From: Reticulitermes speratus
Lineage: Eukaryota > Arthropoda > Insecta > Blattodea > Rhinotermitidae
Direction: 5' to 3'
Assembly: GCA_021186555.1 (NCBI GenBank)
Contig: JAJKFL010000006.1
Span: 29,199,478 to 29,263,477, forward strand
Length of the DNA stretch: 64,000 nt
Shown: positions 36,901 through 51,771 of the stretch, piece by piece
How the letters are laid out: every line of letters starts with the position of its first letter
How positions within the stretch are numbered: the first letter of the stretch is position 1
The notes under the pieces: generated by a model
Told to the model about the DNA's origin: nothing
Seen by the model: the letters and a program-made list of their open reading frames with translations, nothing else
The model's database searches: none
Position numbers and translations under genes: made by a program

Positions 36901-39900
36901 GCCTGTATTCCATACATTTAATTTATTTTTTAAGTGTGTTATTGAATGATACTGTCAATTGCTACAATTACATAACACTAAAGATAAAAAAAATGAGTAA
37001 ATATAGAGCATTGGTGGAATAATACTGATAGAGGAAAACCAGAATAGCACTTGGAGAAAAAACTGTCCCTGTGCCACATGGAGTGGACAAGGATCGAACC
37101 CAGACCTCCATGTTGAGGGGATGGTGACTAACTTCATAATCCATTGCACAGTTTGTACAGTTAGTTCGGTTACTTAGGTGTATCACTGCTGAACCCAACA
37201 GTACAAGCAGAAACTCACAAGAGGCAGAACGAAAATGGCTGCCAAACTTCCTCCTATTGCAGAGGTAGCTTCTTGTAGCAGGTTGGTTGCAATGGCAGCT
37301 GTAGTGGCTGCAGGGGTAGACACTACTACTACATGAGCATTGTGGTATGATCGCAGCAGACCGATTCGTCGTGTCACCTGGTTAGACACTGATTTAGAGC
37401 ATAAAGCAATCACCACATAACAAGCTCCACGCAGCACCAACCACTCTGCAACATCCACACACTGCTCAGCCTTTCCACCTACAACAAATAGCATTCAATA
37501 ATAAGTCTTAAAATTATGTATGTCCGTATAAGATGAAAAATAAATTCAAGAAGCACCACAGATTTTAATTTTCATATGGAGAAAACTGACAGCATAATTT
37601 AAGGCAATTTTATGCTGATATTAACTTTCAAGTTAAGATTTTGACAAATCTGACACATAAAAGGTGGCCCATCAGACACAAAGCAATTAAACTTGAAGGA
37701 GTCATCAGAACATTTTATATATGATGGTAACAAACTAATGTAGATGAAATAAGGAACTAATGAAATCCATAAGATCAATTAATGAATGAAATAAATTGAA
37801 TTGAAATAACGCAAGCATTTATTATGACAATCTTATACATAATTATATATTTATTTAGTGCTGACCAAAGGAGGCAAAAACAGCTGCCTACCTCTAATAT
37901 GGCATTACACAAAAATGGTACAGGTAAATGTACAGTTGTCCTTGTAAATGCTATGAAGGCATAGGGAGAGGTAGAGGTACAGCTCTAAACATTCTTAACC
38001 TTGGCACTAGATGAGGTGAGTAGTGTCCTTAATAGTCTGGCAGCTTTACCTCCAGAAAAAGAGTCCCCATTACCCAGTGCAGAGGAGGCTGGGTGGGCAC
38101 AGAGCCTGTATGGAAGCTTTGGAAAAGAGATAAATCTCTTGCCCCTGGCAGGAATCAAACCATGATTTCTCAGACATCCAGCCCATAGCTTAGTCAGTAT
38201 ACTCGTATTGATTACACTATCAAAGCTCCAGCACAGAAGATGTGATATCAGAAACCTTTAATCATCTTAATTAAGGCTTGTATCTACAATACATGTATTG
38301 TGGATTAATGTTATACATTCATCTACAACAAAATTCATAAAAAATATACATAATATCATCAAATTAAACCCCATAACTGATACATGAAAGTTACTTTACT
38401 GCAAGACATAAACAATTAATTATTCTTAGTTATCATTAAATTCATGTTAAAAAAGGCAAGGCTGTCCCAGCACACTTTATGTTATACATCATCATGGCAC
38501 CATATGGTAATAAGACTTGCAAATACCAAATTCAATCCTTTATATACTAAATTGTAAATGGTTGCCTAGCAATGAATTGGTGATAGACATAGGTCATGTT
38601 ATGCATTATGCTCTTATTGTATTGGTCTTCTACCAAAAGCCAAAAAGAGGATAGAAGGAAATGGGCAGACATAAGAAATAACTAATATAGACTGATACTG
38701 ATGCTACTTTTATACAGACACACAAGGACATAGCTAGGGCAGGCAAAGTTGTGCAGCCATCCTGGGCAGCAGAGTCCAAAAGGTGGCAAAATGGGCGGAA
38801 AAATGAATATTTTAGACAAAAATATTTTAGAGGGAAATGTTTTATTTTCTGCACTCAACAAATTTTAAATTATTGAGGCGCATAAAAGGAAATTCAATTA
38901 ATCATTGTGACTTTTTTAAAGTTCATAATTTCTGTCAGGGGTGGCCATTGTGATTCTTGCCCTGGGCATCGAAAGACCTAGCTATGCCACTGCAGACATA
39001 TGAACAACCACTGTCTGAATTAGGCAGTTTTTGGAGTATAGATCATTGTTCAAAGTCACATTCTTTTATTATCCTGTATCTAATCATAATTCTAAGTTCT
39101 ATTTGTACTTGCCAGCCACTAGATAGGAACTCTTTGGATCACATCTGAACTTGCAATGCTGTGCCTTGGAGTCAGCAAATGCAGAAGCTCTGAGCAACAC
39201 CTTGCCAATATGATGGACATCTGACAAGGTTCTAGAAAAGTGCACACAACCAAATAAGCATTACTTCCACAAGAATGGTAAAATGGTTTCTTGCAATAAT
39301 CATGTCAGCACAACATGGCAAATAGTCAGGTGGCATATGGAGGAGAGGGACTCCCAATGTGGAAGACGGTGTTGAATATATTAGATAAATCTTTTCAAGG
39401 GCCAACAAGTGAAGATCCTTCAGTTTGGGGGTTCGGCAAGGGGCTAACAACTTCTGACCGTAAGAAAGCAGCATGTTCTGAAATTTTACACAGGGTCTCA
39501 GACTAGGGCAGAGTCTTTGGAGAATATCAGATATAAGAGGAACAAATAACAGGAGGTTCAAAAAACGTGTGTCATAATTTGTAGTCCTCGCCAAATATCA
39601 TTTGGATTATCAAATCAAGGAGAATAAGATGAGTAGGAAAAACAGCACATATGGGAGAGAAGAGAAATGCATACAGAGTTCTGACAGTAAAACCTGAAGG
39701 AAGGAGATCACTTGGAAGACTTAAGCACACATGGAAGCATATCAAAATGAATCCTAAAGAAAGAAGATGGCAGGGCATGGTCTGGGTTCATCTAGCTCAG
39801 GACAGGAACCAGTGGCTGCCTGTTATGAACATGTGACGAAATTTAATGTTCCATAAAATGTGAAGACTTTCTTGTCTAGCTACAAAATTCTTAGTCTCTC

Positions 39901-42900
39901 CATGGAGTTAGATACACAGGAAGTTCACTTGAAAACTGAACCCAGAGACATGGCAAACTTAATGGTCTTACATTTCCACATACCGTATATTCTCGAATCT
40001 AATCCGCACCCGAATCTAATCCGCACCCAGTTTTTGGCGATTTCTTAAACGAAAAAAGTTAGTTAGCGATTCTAATCCGCACCTTTCCTTCAACCACCCC
40101 TTGCCCACGGGGCGACTGATTGAATAATATTGGATGTTACCAATGCGTTAAAATCCGACGCTACGCCTGTGGCCGATGAGTCATACTGATAGAGGCGGGG
40201 CCTTTCTCAACAGACGTGCGCAATCTCGTCTGAAGCCAGCTGATCTTTAGTTGTTGAAACGTGGGAGGTGCTTGTTCCAATTTATCGTGTACCGTAGTTA
40301 TGGAAGAGGGACACCTGAAATCTAAACGACTCTCATATACGGCAAAGTTCAAACGTGAAGTTATTCGGTGCGCAGAGGAGAATGGAAACCGCAAAGCCGC
40401 TGCAATTTTTGGAGTTGATGAAAGCAACGTTCGACTATGGCGGAAACACAAGGCAGCGATCAGCGGGTGTGAGGCGTCACGAAGGAAATTCACTGGACCC
40501 AAGAAAGGACGATTTCCTGAAATTGATGATGCAGTCTTCACGTTTTTTCAAGAGAGAAAGCAAGACTGGACTGTTTGTGAGTTATGATCTACTCGCGAGG
40601 AGGCGATAAAGAAGGCCAGATCTTTGAACATTCCTCGAATTATGAGTGATGACGGCGAGTCTGGTGAATAATAAATTATAATAATAAATAATAAAATAAT
40701 AGATTATTGTATTGTATTGTTCTTACGTTGTTTATTAATTACGTTAATTACGTTATTGTTATATTGTACAGCAGCTCAATCATTTTTCCAAAATCCAGCT
40801 CTAGACCGCGAATCTAATCCGCATCTGATTTTTAGCCCTCTAAAACTGTAAAAAAAGTGCGGATTAGATTCGAGAATATACGGTACATATAGAATATATT
40901 ATGTATATAATATATATAAAACTTACTGCATGTTAGAGTGTGTGTTGGAAATGACCTCCTTCAACTCTCAGACATGTATGATTCTGAAAAAACTGGAACA
41001 CCGAAAATCTGTATTCTAAGTTGCCCAAGACACTTTTCTGACGACTTCTTCCTTATGTAAATTTCCACAGTGAAAATTCTCTGCATTAAACTGTACCGCA
41101 TACTGACACTCAAAACAAATTTACATTACACTGTGCTTCAAATGTCTGTCACACAGCTGAATAAACTGAAACACGTGACTGAGGTGATTCAATATAACTG
41201 GACATGAAACAATATTACTGGGTGTGTGTGAATCACACAGTGGCCATTTCATCATACGTGCAGTGTTGAAAATTTCTAGGCAAGAACTGCAAACCGTATT
41301 TAATGATTTGTTCAGAAGGTGTCAAGCAGGTGTGAGAGTTGAAGAAGGTCATTTCCAACACCTATTCTAACAAGCAGTAAGTTGTATTATATATACTATA
41401 TGTAAAAATGTAAGGCCACTTAACCTGCTGCATGCCCGGTTTCGGTTTTCCATTGACCTCCCTTTACAAGAAGTGTGAAGATGCACACATACAGTGTCCA
41501 CTAACTTTCTGCATGATGAAGTAAAATTTTATAAAATTTTCACATCATCTTAAATCCAAAAATGTGGCATAAAATATATTACAATGTTTAATTTTTGATT
41601 TTGTGTATACATATATTTCAGAACCAGGAATATTAATTTATGCCTTGTCATTATACATCTAGGGAGTGAGACAGGATTACCTGAATGCCAGTTGTGCGTG
41701 TTGTCTGGGGAACACTGCACACTCTAGGGGCTGCACCACTCCTCTCTTTATTGCATCTTGAAGACCCATGTGTAGTGCTTCCTTCCACTCAGGTGGCATA
41801 TTTAAAAGGTTTTTTGTTACAACTCCAAACATGGCTGTGCCATTCATAAACACTTCCATACCTGTATAGTTCACATGATTTTTGATTAGGCATATAAAGT
41901 GAAGGAGTTTTGCAACACTCGTGTATTTTGTACTGTTACCATGTCTGGTTGGTAGGCTCACATCCAGGATGCAGTATCAACCACAGAATTTAGGCACAGT
42001 CCGAGAGATAGACAGACAGACAGACAGAGAAGTTTTGCAGATTTACATGTTAAAATGCAGGGATCTACTCTAACAGATAATTCTCAATTTCTGATATCAC
42101 CTTGACAAAAGTATTTGCCACCTCTTTTCCTCAAGCTGCACCCAGAAAATGGAAGCACTGATTTAAAATTATATTTTATTGTATATTTTAAAATCCAAAA
42201 CAAATTGATTCTATTTCAGTTACCCCCAGAGTTATTATCCAGTCTTCCTCCAATTTACATTGAATTTTAAAATAGAAAGTTAATAGTGTGATCCAAATAT
42301 TTAATTAAAATTTAATAATTGAACACATACTGTCAGGCTTTGTCTTACCCATGCTCTTGTTTCTGGTTATATCTGCTTGAACAAGCTGTACGCAGTGACC
42401 ATATCTAGCAAGACAACGCATGGTACAACAAATGTCAGGACCGCTCACAGTGTTCAGTATCACATGACAACCTTTTCCCTTTGTTTTCATTCCCAGTGAA
42501 ATATCAAAGTCTTCTAGATTCAAAATGTTGCAGTCCAGCAGCTGCAAACACCAAGACAATTTCCTATTTCACACAAAAAGATTAAAATAAGCCCTTGCCA
42601 ATCCTTGGTTTTCAATAATAAAGCACACAGAATTTAATGTCCTTTGTATTACAGTGTTTTGATTTGACAGGCCATTTTAACTAACTATATTAAATTGTAT
42701 TAGGTGTATGTAACAGTATAAGGCAACAGCTTCAGAGCCTACATGGCCAAATTTGGTATAATGAAACATGTAACCAGGTATGATAATGACACAAATCCTT
42801 GATGTGAGAATTATGTGTCAGTAAAGGATATTTCTTGCACAAGTGTCATAACCCAGAATACCATACTTCAAATGTACATACTATGGTAGGAATGGAAAGA

Positions 42901-45900
42901 GCATTTTTTTGCACACTAAGATGAAAATAGTCACATTTTATGTGAAATATTTTTACTCCCATTTATGTATATGTGGTTGACAGTGAAAAAATAAATTAAG
43001 AATCAAATAATGTGGAAAATTTATTTTGGAAACAGAAAGTTATTTCAAGGTATGATCCATTAATAAAACGTTTAATGAAAAGTAACTGGACAATCAAAGA
43101 GGATTTACACCCATTACAAGAAATGTAAAACAAGTTAGAACATAAAGAAGGGCAGTCACTGAAAACCATATTCTTCAAAAGAAAACAGGAACAGCCTATG
43201 GCATTAACTTCCCGAGACAATGACTCACCAAACCCTGCAGTTTAATCTCACATTTTGTGTGCTGTATACTACTGTATTTGCTGCATCAGTTTTCATACTG
43301 TTTTCCTCATAAAAACACTTGAAATGACATACATGTATGTACTAATATATTTATAATTGATTTTCCTTGTTTAAGGGATGATAATATGAGGGTCTGCGGG
43401 GGGGGGGGGGGGGGGGGGGTTCTGCTTATATGCAATTTTGGGTATATGTGCTACATCAGGAACCTAACTACCACATAAAACATGACTCTACCATAATGAC
43501 ATGATGATAACAAGAGATAGCTTGTTCACAATATGAAATTTATCAGTCAGGTGGCAATACACTCTAGTACAAAGTACATGCATAAAAACACATGCTCATG
43601 CGCAAACACATACACATATTCGCCCCCCCCCCTCCCCCCCCCCAACACACACACACACACACACATACACACATGCACAGGCACATCACCAAATCTCTAA
43701 AACTATGTTTGCCAGTATTCTAATAAAAAATGAAGCACACAATACACTGGCAGACATGTTGAAAAGAATGTGCTGTGCATCATACGTATATGGTGCTCAA
43801 CCTTCAAAATTTGCCTTTATAACTATGTTAAAAATGACACTAACTTGAGGGAACCGACACTTGATGAAAGTTCTCTGCTCCTGGTTGGCAAATGTTGTGA
43901 AAACTGTACAGTTGTAGTCAAGAGCCAGTGTTATTGCAGCTTGTCCAGTGCAGCTCCAACCTGCATGGATCATTATCCTTTGTTCTTTCTTCATTCTTGC
44001 TGCCAGAACCAGTGAATAATAAGCCTGCAGATAAGGGTATTGTGTACACATTGGTGACAATTTTACAGTGAAACTCCATTTAAGATGTATTTGGGGTGCA
44101 GTGGATTTGAACACTAAACTGAGGAGTTTTAAATGGTGGTAATTTAACAATGAAAATGCTATTATTGAAATTAAAAACAAAAAAACAGAGGCAAAACATT
44201 AAAACAAGGAACACTTCATGGAGGTATGTATATGAATGTCTGCAACATACAGTAAACCCCTGATTTAATGATCCTGCATTTAGTGAAATCCCGGATTTAG
44301 TGATGATTTTTTCATGTCCCAACAATAGCTCCATATAAACAATAAACCTCCATTTAATGAAAACCTCAATTTAGTGAAATATATTCTAATCCCCCAGCAA
44401 TTCATTAAATAGGGGTTTTACTGTATATAACTAAATAATTCCATGCATAATTTGGTAGATGCTCAACTAATAAACAAATTTTTCACTTTTTATAGAGGCC
44501 AAACAGTCCTTACTGTTTACACAAGAGCCCACTGCCAGACCTTACTTTCAGTCATCCAATTTACGTCCACATCATCACATCATACATTTTTAAAATCAGT
44601 TTCAATATTAGCCCTCATTCTAAGTTCAAGTCTTAAAAGTGGTGTCTTATGACTCAAAATCTGTACACATTTCTCAATCTGTCCCATGCATGCTACATGT
44701 TATGCCCATTTCAATGTACTCAATTGATCACCCTAATAATATTTGGCAAAGACTACAAATCATGAAACTCCTCATCATATAATTTTCACCACCCTCCTAC
44801 TAGATCCAAACATTCTCATTACCACACTGTGCTCAAACAACCTCCCACATACATTCTTCCCTTAATGTGAGAGATCAAATTTCACAAAAACGTAAAACAA
44901 CATACAAAATCAAAAACTTAATGGTAAGAAGTATTCCCAAATTTAATTTGCTCTTAATTTGGTTGAGAATGTAATTCTTATTAGTTACTAATGTTCCCAA
45001 ATATGCTAAATACATACATATACACGTGGCCTGAATTAGTTACAGAACATTTAACTTGTTGTAACCACTTGATAATTTTTGTACATACTCATTTATATCT
45101 TTATATTTACTATAACCGAGGTCTGAGAAACTGCAGTGATGACTGCTCACCATGGAGTAAGCCAGTGGTACTGTTGCAGCCTGCTTCAGGTTCCAGCTAT
45201 GAGGAATATTCCATGTCAGATGTTGCAGCTTTGTTAGATATTGCCCAGAGAAGCAAGCAATTCCCATCACTCGGTGCCCATCTGTGGAGCTTCCAGAAAA
45301 CTCCACCAAATCAGCATGTGTGTCAGCCTGAAAGAAGCAACATACTACATATATGATTAAAAGTACAAATAAAGTTGTCCCTGTATACACCATGAAGGCA
45401 TACAGGGGGAGATGGAGGGTTAAAACCTTTTGAACTTCAGAGTAGGAAGCAATTCCCAAATTTTAATTGCTCTTAACTTCTTCAAGAATGTAATTTAAAT
45501 TTGTTACATTTGTTTCAAACTGTTTTAAATCTGCAACGCATTCCAAGGATTTATTACATTGCTGAGGCTGTACTGAAAAATCTGTACAGGTCTGAGATCC
45601 TGTACAATATTATTTATTCGAAAACATTTATTCCATTAACCTTTCACACAGTTATGCAGGGAACTGAACAGACAACAATGCTTGTTAAACTTCAAAATTT
45701 CCTTTCTTTTATACACATGTAATTACTGTTTCACCAACCATCCACCTAATAAGATGTAAATTCACCTAAAAATAAACATTCCATGTAACATGTAATCAGA
45801 TACCTCACCTCATCACTCTCCTCAAGATCTGTATTTTTTGCACTGAGTCCCAGGTACTGAACTTCCACATCTTCAATACTGTAACAAAACATATGCCAAC

Positions 45901-48900
45901 TTTCAGTCTTACTGGCAAAATAAAAATGTTACAATACAAGAAGTCTTGTTGAGTCATCAGCCATACTCATGTGGCACAACCTTCCAGTGTTTCAGAGGCC
46001 ATTTCTGCCTCCACCACCATCACCAGGAAGACCACACTGCTTTCAGTTACTGTCAAAGTTTGAAACTCTAAATATTACAGAAGCAAGAAAACCATAAAGT
46101 GAAGTGTGTTAACTGACCATTCAAGAAATAAATATTACAGAAGGAAATCATATCTCCATCACGTCAATCTATTTCAACCAATTTATCCATTTATTTATAG
46201 TATGGAATCTTTAATACACAAATGTGTTGAACAGTGAAGAACATTCCAAATGCACAGCGTCTCAGCAGCACTCCAGGTCATAGGTTATGATTCTAATGAC
46301 AGATTTCTTATTTTGTAACTTGTGGCAATTGCTGTCACTAAACTTGGAATGTTCTGAATAATAAACTAGGTCACCAACCACTACATAACTGGGGTGGCCC
46401 AGGAACGGTTTCTATTACAATTCAATTCATGATAAGTCCTGTCTCATGTAAGACAGAGCAATACAAAACTATAAGCATGAATGTCTGATGGCCTTGCTGT
46501 TGTCCTGATGACACCTTTGGTTTCCTAGTGAATTGAATTGAATTTATTTACATTCCGTAAATCCAAGCACTGGTTGACACCATAGGATATGGAACAATTC
46601 AAATACAATTACATAATATCTGTACAATATGGTTTTGCTAATTTACTTAGATTCTAATACAATTTAATATTACCCTGATTACTGGATACACATAGCCAAA
46701 TCTAAAAAAGGAACAAGTAATATAGTAATATGCTTGAAAATACACTTTAGCTTAGAGATGACACTAATTATTGTTTATTTACATTGAGGTATTCATCTAT
46801 GTAGTAGAAAGAGTGAGTATGTAGGTAATGTTTCAATGCTGTTTTAAATTGCTTGCTATTATCAGTTAATTTTTTTAAATTTTGAGGGAGGTTATTATAC
46901 ATTTTGACGCCGAAGGAGTAAACTCCTTTTTGATAAAGAGATAGATTTGATGAATGTTGGTGGAAGTTCAGTTTTTGCCTAGTATTAATGTTACGGATGT
47001 CAAAATTTAATTTGTACATGCTTTTGTTATTTACCACAAATAATAAAAGTGAAAGTATGTATTGTGAGTGAAACGTAGTATGTTTAAGTTTTTAAATAAA
47101 GTTCTGCAAGAGTCTCTATTCCTTTTCCCTGTAATAATTCTTATAGCCCATTTTTGCATTTTGAAAATTTTAAGGCTATCTGTAGAGTTTCCCCAAAATA
47201 TTATATCGTATGACATAGTACAGTGAAAATATGCGTAGTAAACCATTTTTATTGTATCTAGTGACAGTGCTCTTGTTTTCCTCTCTGTAGATGATTTCAT
47301 GATTTCTGCTTTACCATATTGTACTCAATGATCCTCATGCCAGGAGTGTTATGCTATTTCGACATGAAAGTAGTTACATTTCTCTTTTTGTTGTATTTCC
47401 ACTCAGTGATTTGGATTTGAATTCATTTTCCTGTCTCTCTCATATTTCTTACCATATTTGAAGACAGGCAAGCTCAATCAACATAGTAACTGGACTATGG
47501 GCTGAATGATTGGGATTACATTTGCAGCTTCAATGATAAGCAGTTTTTACTTACAAGAGCTACAGATTTAACCTACTTAGTAACAATTATTACAGCTATC
47601 TAGTAAGCAAAGTGGACAGCTGAATAAAGCAGTTACAGAATAATTTAAGAAAGTAAAAACTTAACACTCCTGAATATGGACCACTTTGTACTTATAAAAT
47701 ATGTTTCTGAGCTCCAACATACAACATACATACCACTGAAGTGACAGCAAATGTGAGTCGAATGTTTGTGTTCCCACAGTGTTAGCACAATCTCGAGAAA
47801 CACTGTGAAAACCGCCCCAAGCTCCATTATGATACACACTGACAACAAGATCTTGGGACAACTGTTGATAGTAGGGACTTCTGTGCAGACAAAATTTTGG
47901 GGCAGTTTTGTCTGACAAAAACAAACACCTGAAAAACATAGAACTAATTAGTCTGACATACTGATTGACAGTCTTACAATAAGAGGTCCATGGAGCAGAG
48001 TCCTTCTACAGAAGCTGACAATCCTCAGAAGTCTAAGATATTCTCTGCCTTAGACATAATCTTAAGTCCATTTCCATGTTCACACAATATCCCCACTGAA
48101 CTCCATATTGAGACATGAATCCAGTCCACGCTCTCCCATCCTGTTTGTTTAAGATAAATTTTAGTACCATCCTTGCATCTGTGCCTAGGTATATAAAGTG
48201 GGCTCTTTCCTTTAGACATCCTGACTAAAATGTTATATGCATTTACCACCTACTCATGCATGCCACATATCCCGCTCATCTTGACTTCCCATTCCCTTCA
48301 GATATTCTGGCTAAACTTTCATATGCTTTTATCATATTATCATGCATGCCACATATCCCGCCCATCTTGACTTCCAATTCCCTTCAGATATTCTGGCTAA
48401 ACTTTCATATGCTTTTATCATATTATCATGCATGATAAATGTTCAGTCCCTCTCACCCTCTTAGTTCCTTCAGATATTCTGGCTAAAATTTCATACTCAT
48501 ATTCTTTCAACATTTGCTCAAGTATGCTAAACGTCTATCCCATCCTCCTTCATTTGATGACACTAACATTACTTTGTGGACATTGATAAGTACAAAACTC
48601 TCTGTTATGAAATTCTTTCCAGCCCCTTGCACTCTCTCATGCCCAAGTACTCTCCTCAGATAGACAATAATATTGATCATAATTTACAAGTGTGGTCAAC
48701 ACTATGTTGTATTTCTGTTGTCTAGATCTAACAGTAAAAGTGTGTCATACGGTGATAACTTGTTATAATTGGAACTCATTTCAATTTTTAGCAACAAGTT
48801 ATAAATCATATTCCTGTTACAAATAACTGCATAAGAGTATCGCTGTCTTCAGTATTAATCATTTTCTGTAATGCAAAGCCACTGAAAACATGCCCTCAGC

Positions 48901-51740
48901 TTATAAACAGAAGGTGTTTTTACTATATAATAAATCACTCAGGGTGACAACCAACAACACAACTTAGTCAAAGCCTTGTATATCCACTTACCTCACATGG
49001 GTAAGCTCTGGATCTGCCACTAACTGCTTCACAAATGCTGGCAATATGCCTATTCCATGTGACCTAATTTCTGCCACAAGGTACAGTCTCTTGCAAGGTC
49101 CAGTTATTCTCAGCTGCTCCAGCCATGAAGAGGCATCTCCAGTTGGATGCAACACACTGACTGTCTCCTTGTTCAGGGTATAAGACTGCATCACACAAAA
49201 TTACAGCATCACAATGGCAGAGAATACATTATAATGGGATAGTTATTAAAATAAAGTTATACCTCATTTAAGGTGTGGGTAGGAAAAGTGATAAGAGCAT
49301 GTTGGGCAAAGCTGCACTGTGCAAATTTCTTGTGAGAGAAAAAGGGTTTCATAAATGTGGATGCTTATGGACCCTCTAGTCGCTTAAAATATACAGATTT
49401 TTGGACAATAAACATTTACACAGTGCTTGAGTAGCTTCTGCTGCCAGCTTCTGCTGCAGTTAATTGATCATAGTAGGGAGCATCAGCTGGGAGACACTGC
49501 CTGTGTTTAGCTGTGTGTATTTAAACTTTTCAACATTTGGAAATTTCTTCTGCCATATGTTGAATTATTTTTAAAGCAGCACTGGGTGAGGGGCTAACTG
49601 TACATCAATACAAAATTATATTTTCAAAACTTTCATCATGAACACAAATTTTTAGGAAGAACTTATAATGCAACCTACTTTCTTTCAGACGCTGCATTCT
49701 ACACAGTTAGCCTGGCAGAACTATAATATAAAAATTACTCGATTAGTATTTGATTAGTTTCCAAGATGTACACTCAGAACTTCACAATGTAGCCACTTTT
49801 GTAACTCTCAGTACATAAGAAAGGTTCCACACTGAATTTGCAGTTCAATACAATTAACCTCAACACAAAAATCCCACATGCCAAGTCCTAGCTGTCAATT
49901 ATTTATAGCCATCAAATGGAAAGCAAAATATATATTTCCCTCACTGTAATATCTTTTCTTTAAATTCTACCAGTAGTCAAAAAAATAAATAAATAAAACC
50001 CAAAAAAATAGTTACAATAAAATAAAAAACTAGACAGGGGTACATTTTCCTAAGACCTACTACCACACAACATTTAATGACCATATATTACATTTGTGTT
50101 AATGTTGCACCCACCCTACAAGGTTGCATAGTTCCCATGATGGTGTTATTTGTGATAAGAAAGTTAAAAAGAAGAAAAGTGGAATGGTCTCTGGATGTGT
50201 GATGTTCACACCATGTTTCTCAAAAATCCAAGAATTGGAACAAAGTTATTACGAAGAACAAATTTGGATGATATGGATACATGGACATTATGATAACACA
50301 AGAAGATAAAAGAAACTAAAATATGATAACTTGAAGCTTCCTTCCAAATCCTTTCCAATTCATTATTCATCAATCATCCTACCACTTGGTACTACAAATA
50401 TACTCTGGGATACTTACAATGTTGTAAAATAAACTACAGAAAATTTTCAGACAGAAAAAAAAAAAAAGAAGTTTATGTAAGAGAATTAAATAACTATAAT
50501 ACACATTTTAGAATAATGGCATAAATAATGGAGAGCATGCTCCACAACTTTACAAACACGTGGTATGATCCAGGGAAATTACAGTATAATACAACTGTGT
50601 TGGTTAAAGTTTTCTACAGCCCACCCAGCGTTATGAACAATGACACAAAACAAACACCACCGCCAACAGCCAAATGACGATTGATGATGATGATGTCAAC
50701 GATGAAGACGACGACAATCTCTGCCACCACTACCACCACTGTCACTAGCATCGCTGCCTACACCACCGCCATCACTACCACCATCATAGCTGCCGCCACC
50801 GCCACCACCACCACCACCACCACCACCAACACGCAACAATGACAATTATGACAATGACAACAACAGTTTAATTGTCATAATTCACTCTTATACTCTGAAG
50901 ATTGAGGCAGGACATTCCTTCAATATCAGCAAATTTCTACCAGACAATTCAGCGTCACATTCCAGAAGACAATATTCTTCACAAAAAGAATTACTCAAAC
51001 ATATCTCAGTAATCCAGGGCAACAAGATTGTCATAAAAGTTGGCACATTTTTTACATAATTCCATAACATTCTGGTAAAACTATAGATATGATCACAAAC
51101 TAACACAGAGAAGTGTGACATAAAAATGCAGCTACAGAACACTAAAATATGTCTTGCCCCCATACAACACTTAGTTACAATCTCTCACCTTTCTGAGAAG
51201 TATGAACTTCCTGTCCATGCAGCAGTACTCTGCCACAGTGACAAGGCTACTGTCAGTGCACCACACTTCTTTCTCTCCCATACTGAAGAGCAGGAAGCCA
51301 CATTGTAGCAATGCCAGACCCTCTCTGAGAGTATTCTTGCTTGTCACGACTACCAAACAACAGGACGATCTTTCCTCAGCACTGATGCACTGAAGGTCAC
51401 CAGCAGGAACTGTCTTCAAGTCAACCTGTGATGTATAACATGCATAAGAATCTGTGAAACTATCAAAATGAGCAAGATACTTGTAGAAGGGCAAAATTTG
51501 TAAATAACTCTGTTTTACCTAGCTTCAAAATGCAAAACATTTAAAACAATTCAATTTGTAAATAACTTTGTTTTACTTAACTTTAAAATTCAAAAGAGTT
51601 AAAACAAATCAAAAGATATTTGAAAGCAAATTAATTTAGAAAACTCGCCATTTTTTGAAACAAAAAAAACATGACTAATAGATATGAAGTTAAGCTTTTT
51701 TCTTAACTGCTGCAAAAATGTAATCACACACACACATACA

Positions 51741-51771
<31 letters not shown>

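Noticed and set aside
41395-41500. Candidate for the missing ER-KR exon (acceptor CATCATGCAG, donor GTTAAG, minus strand).
   Set aside because: Its translation has no similarity to FAS and ends in phase 2 rather than the needed phase 1.
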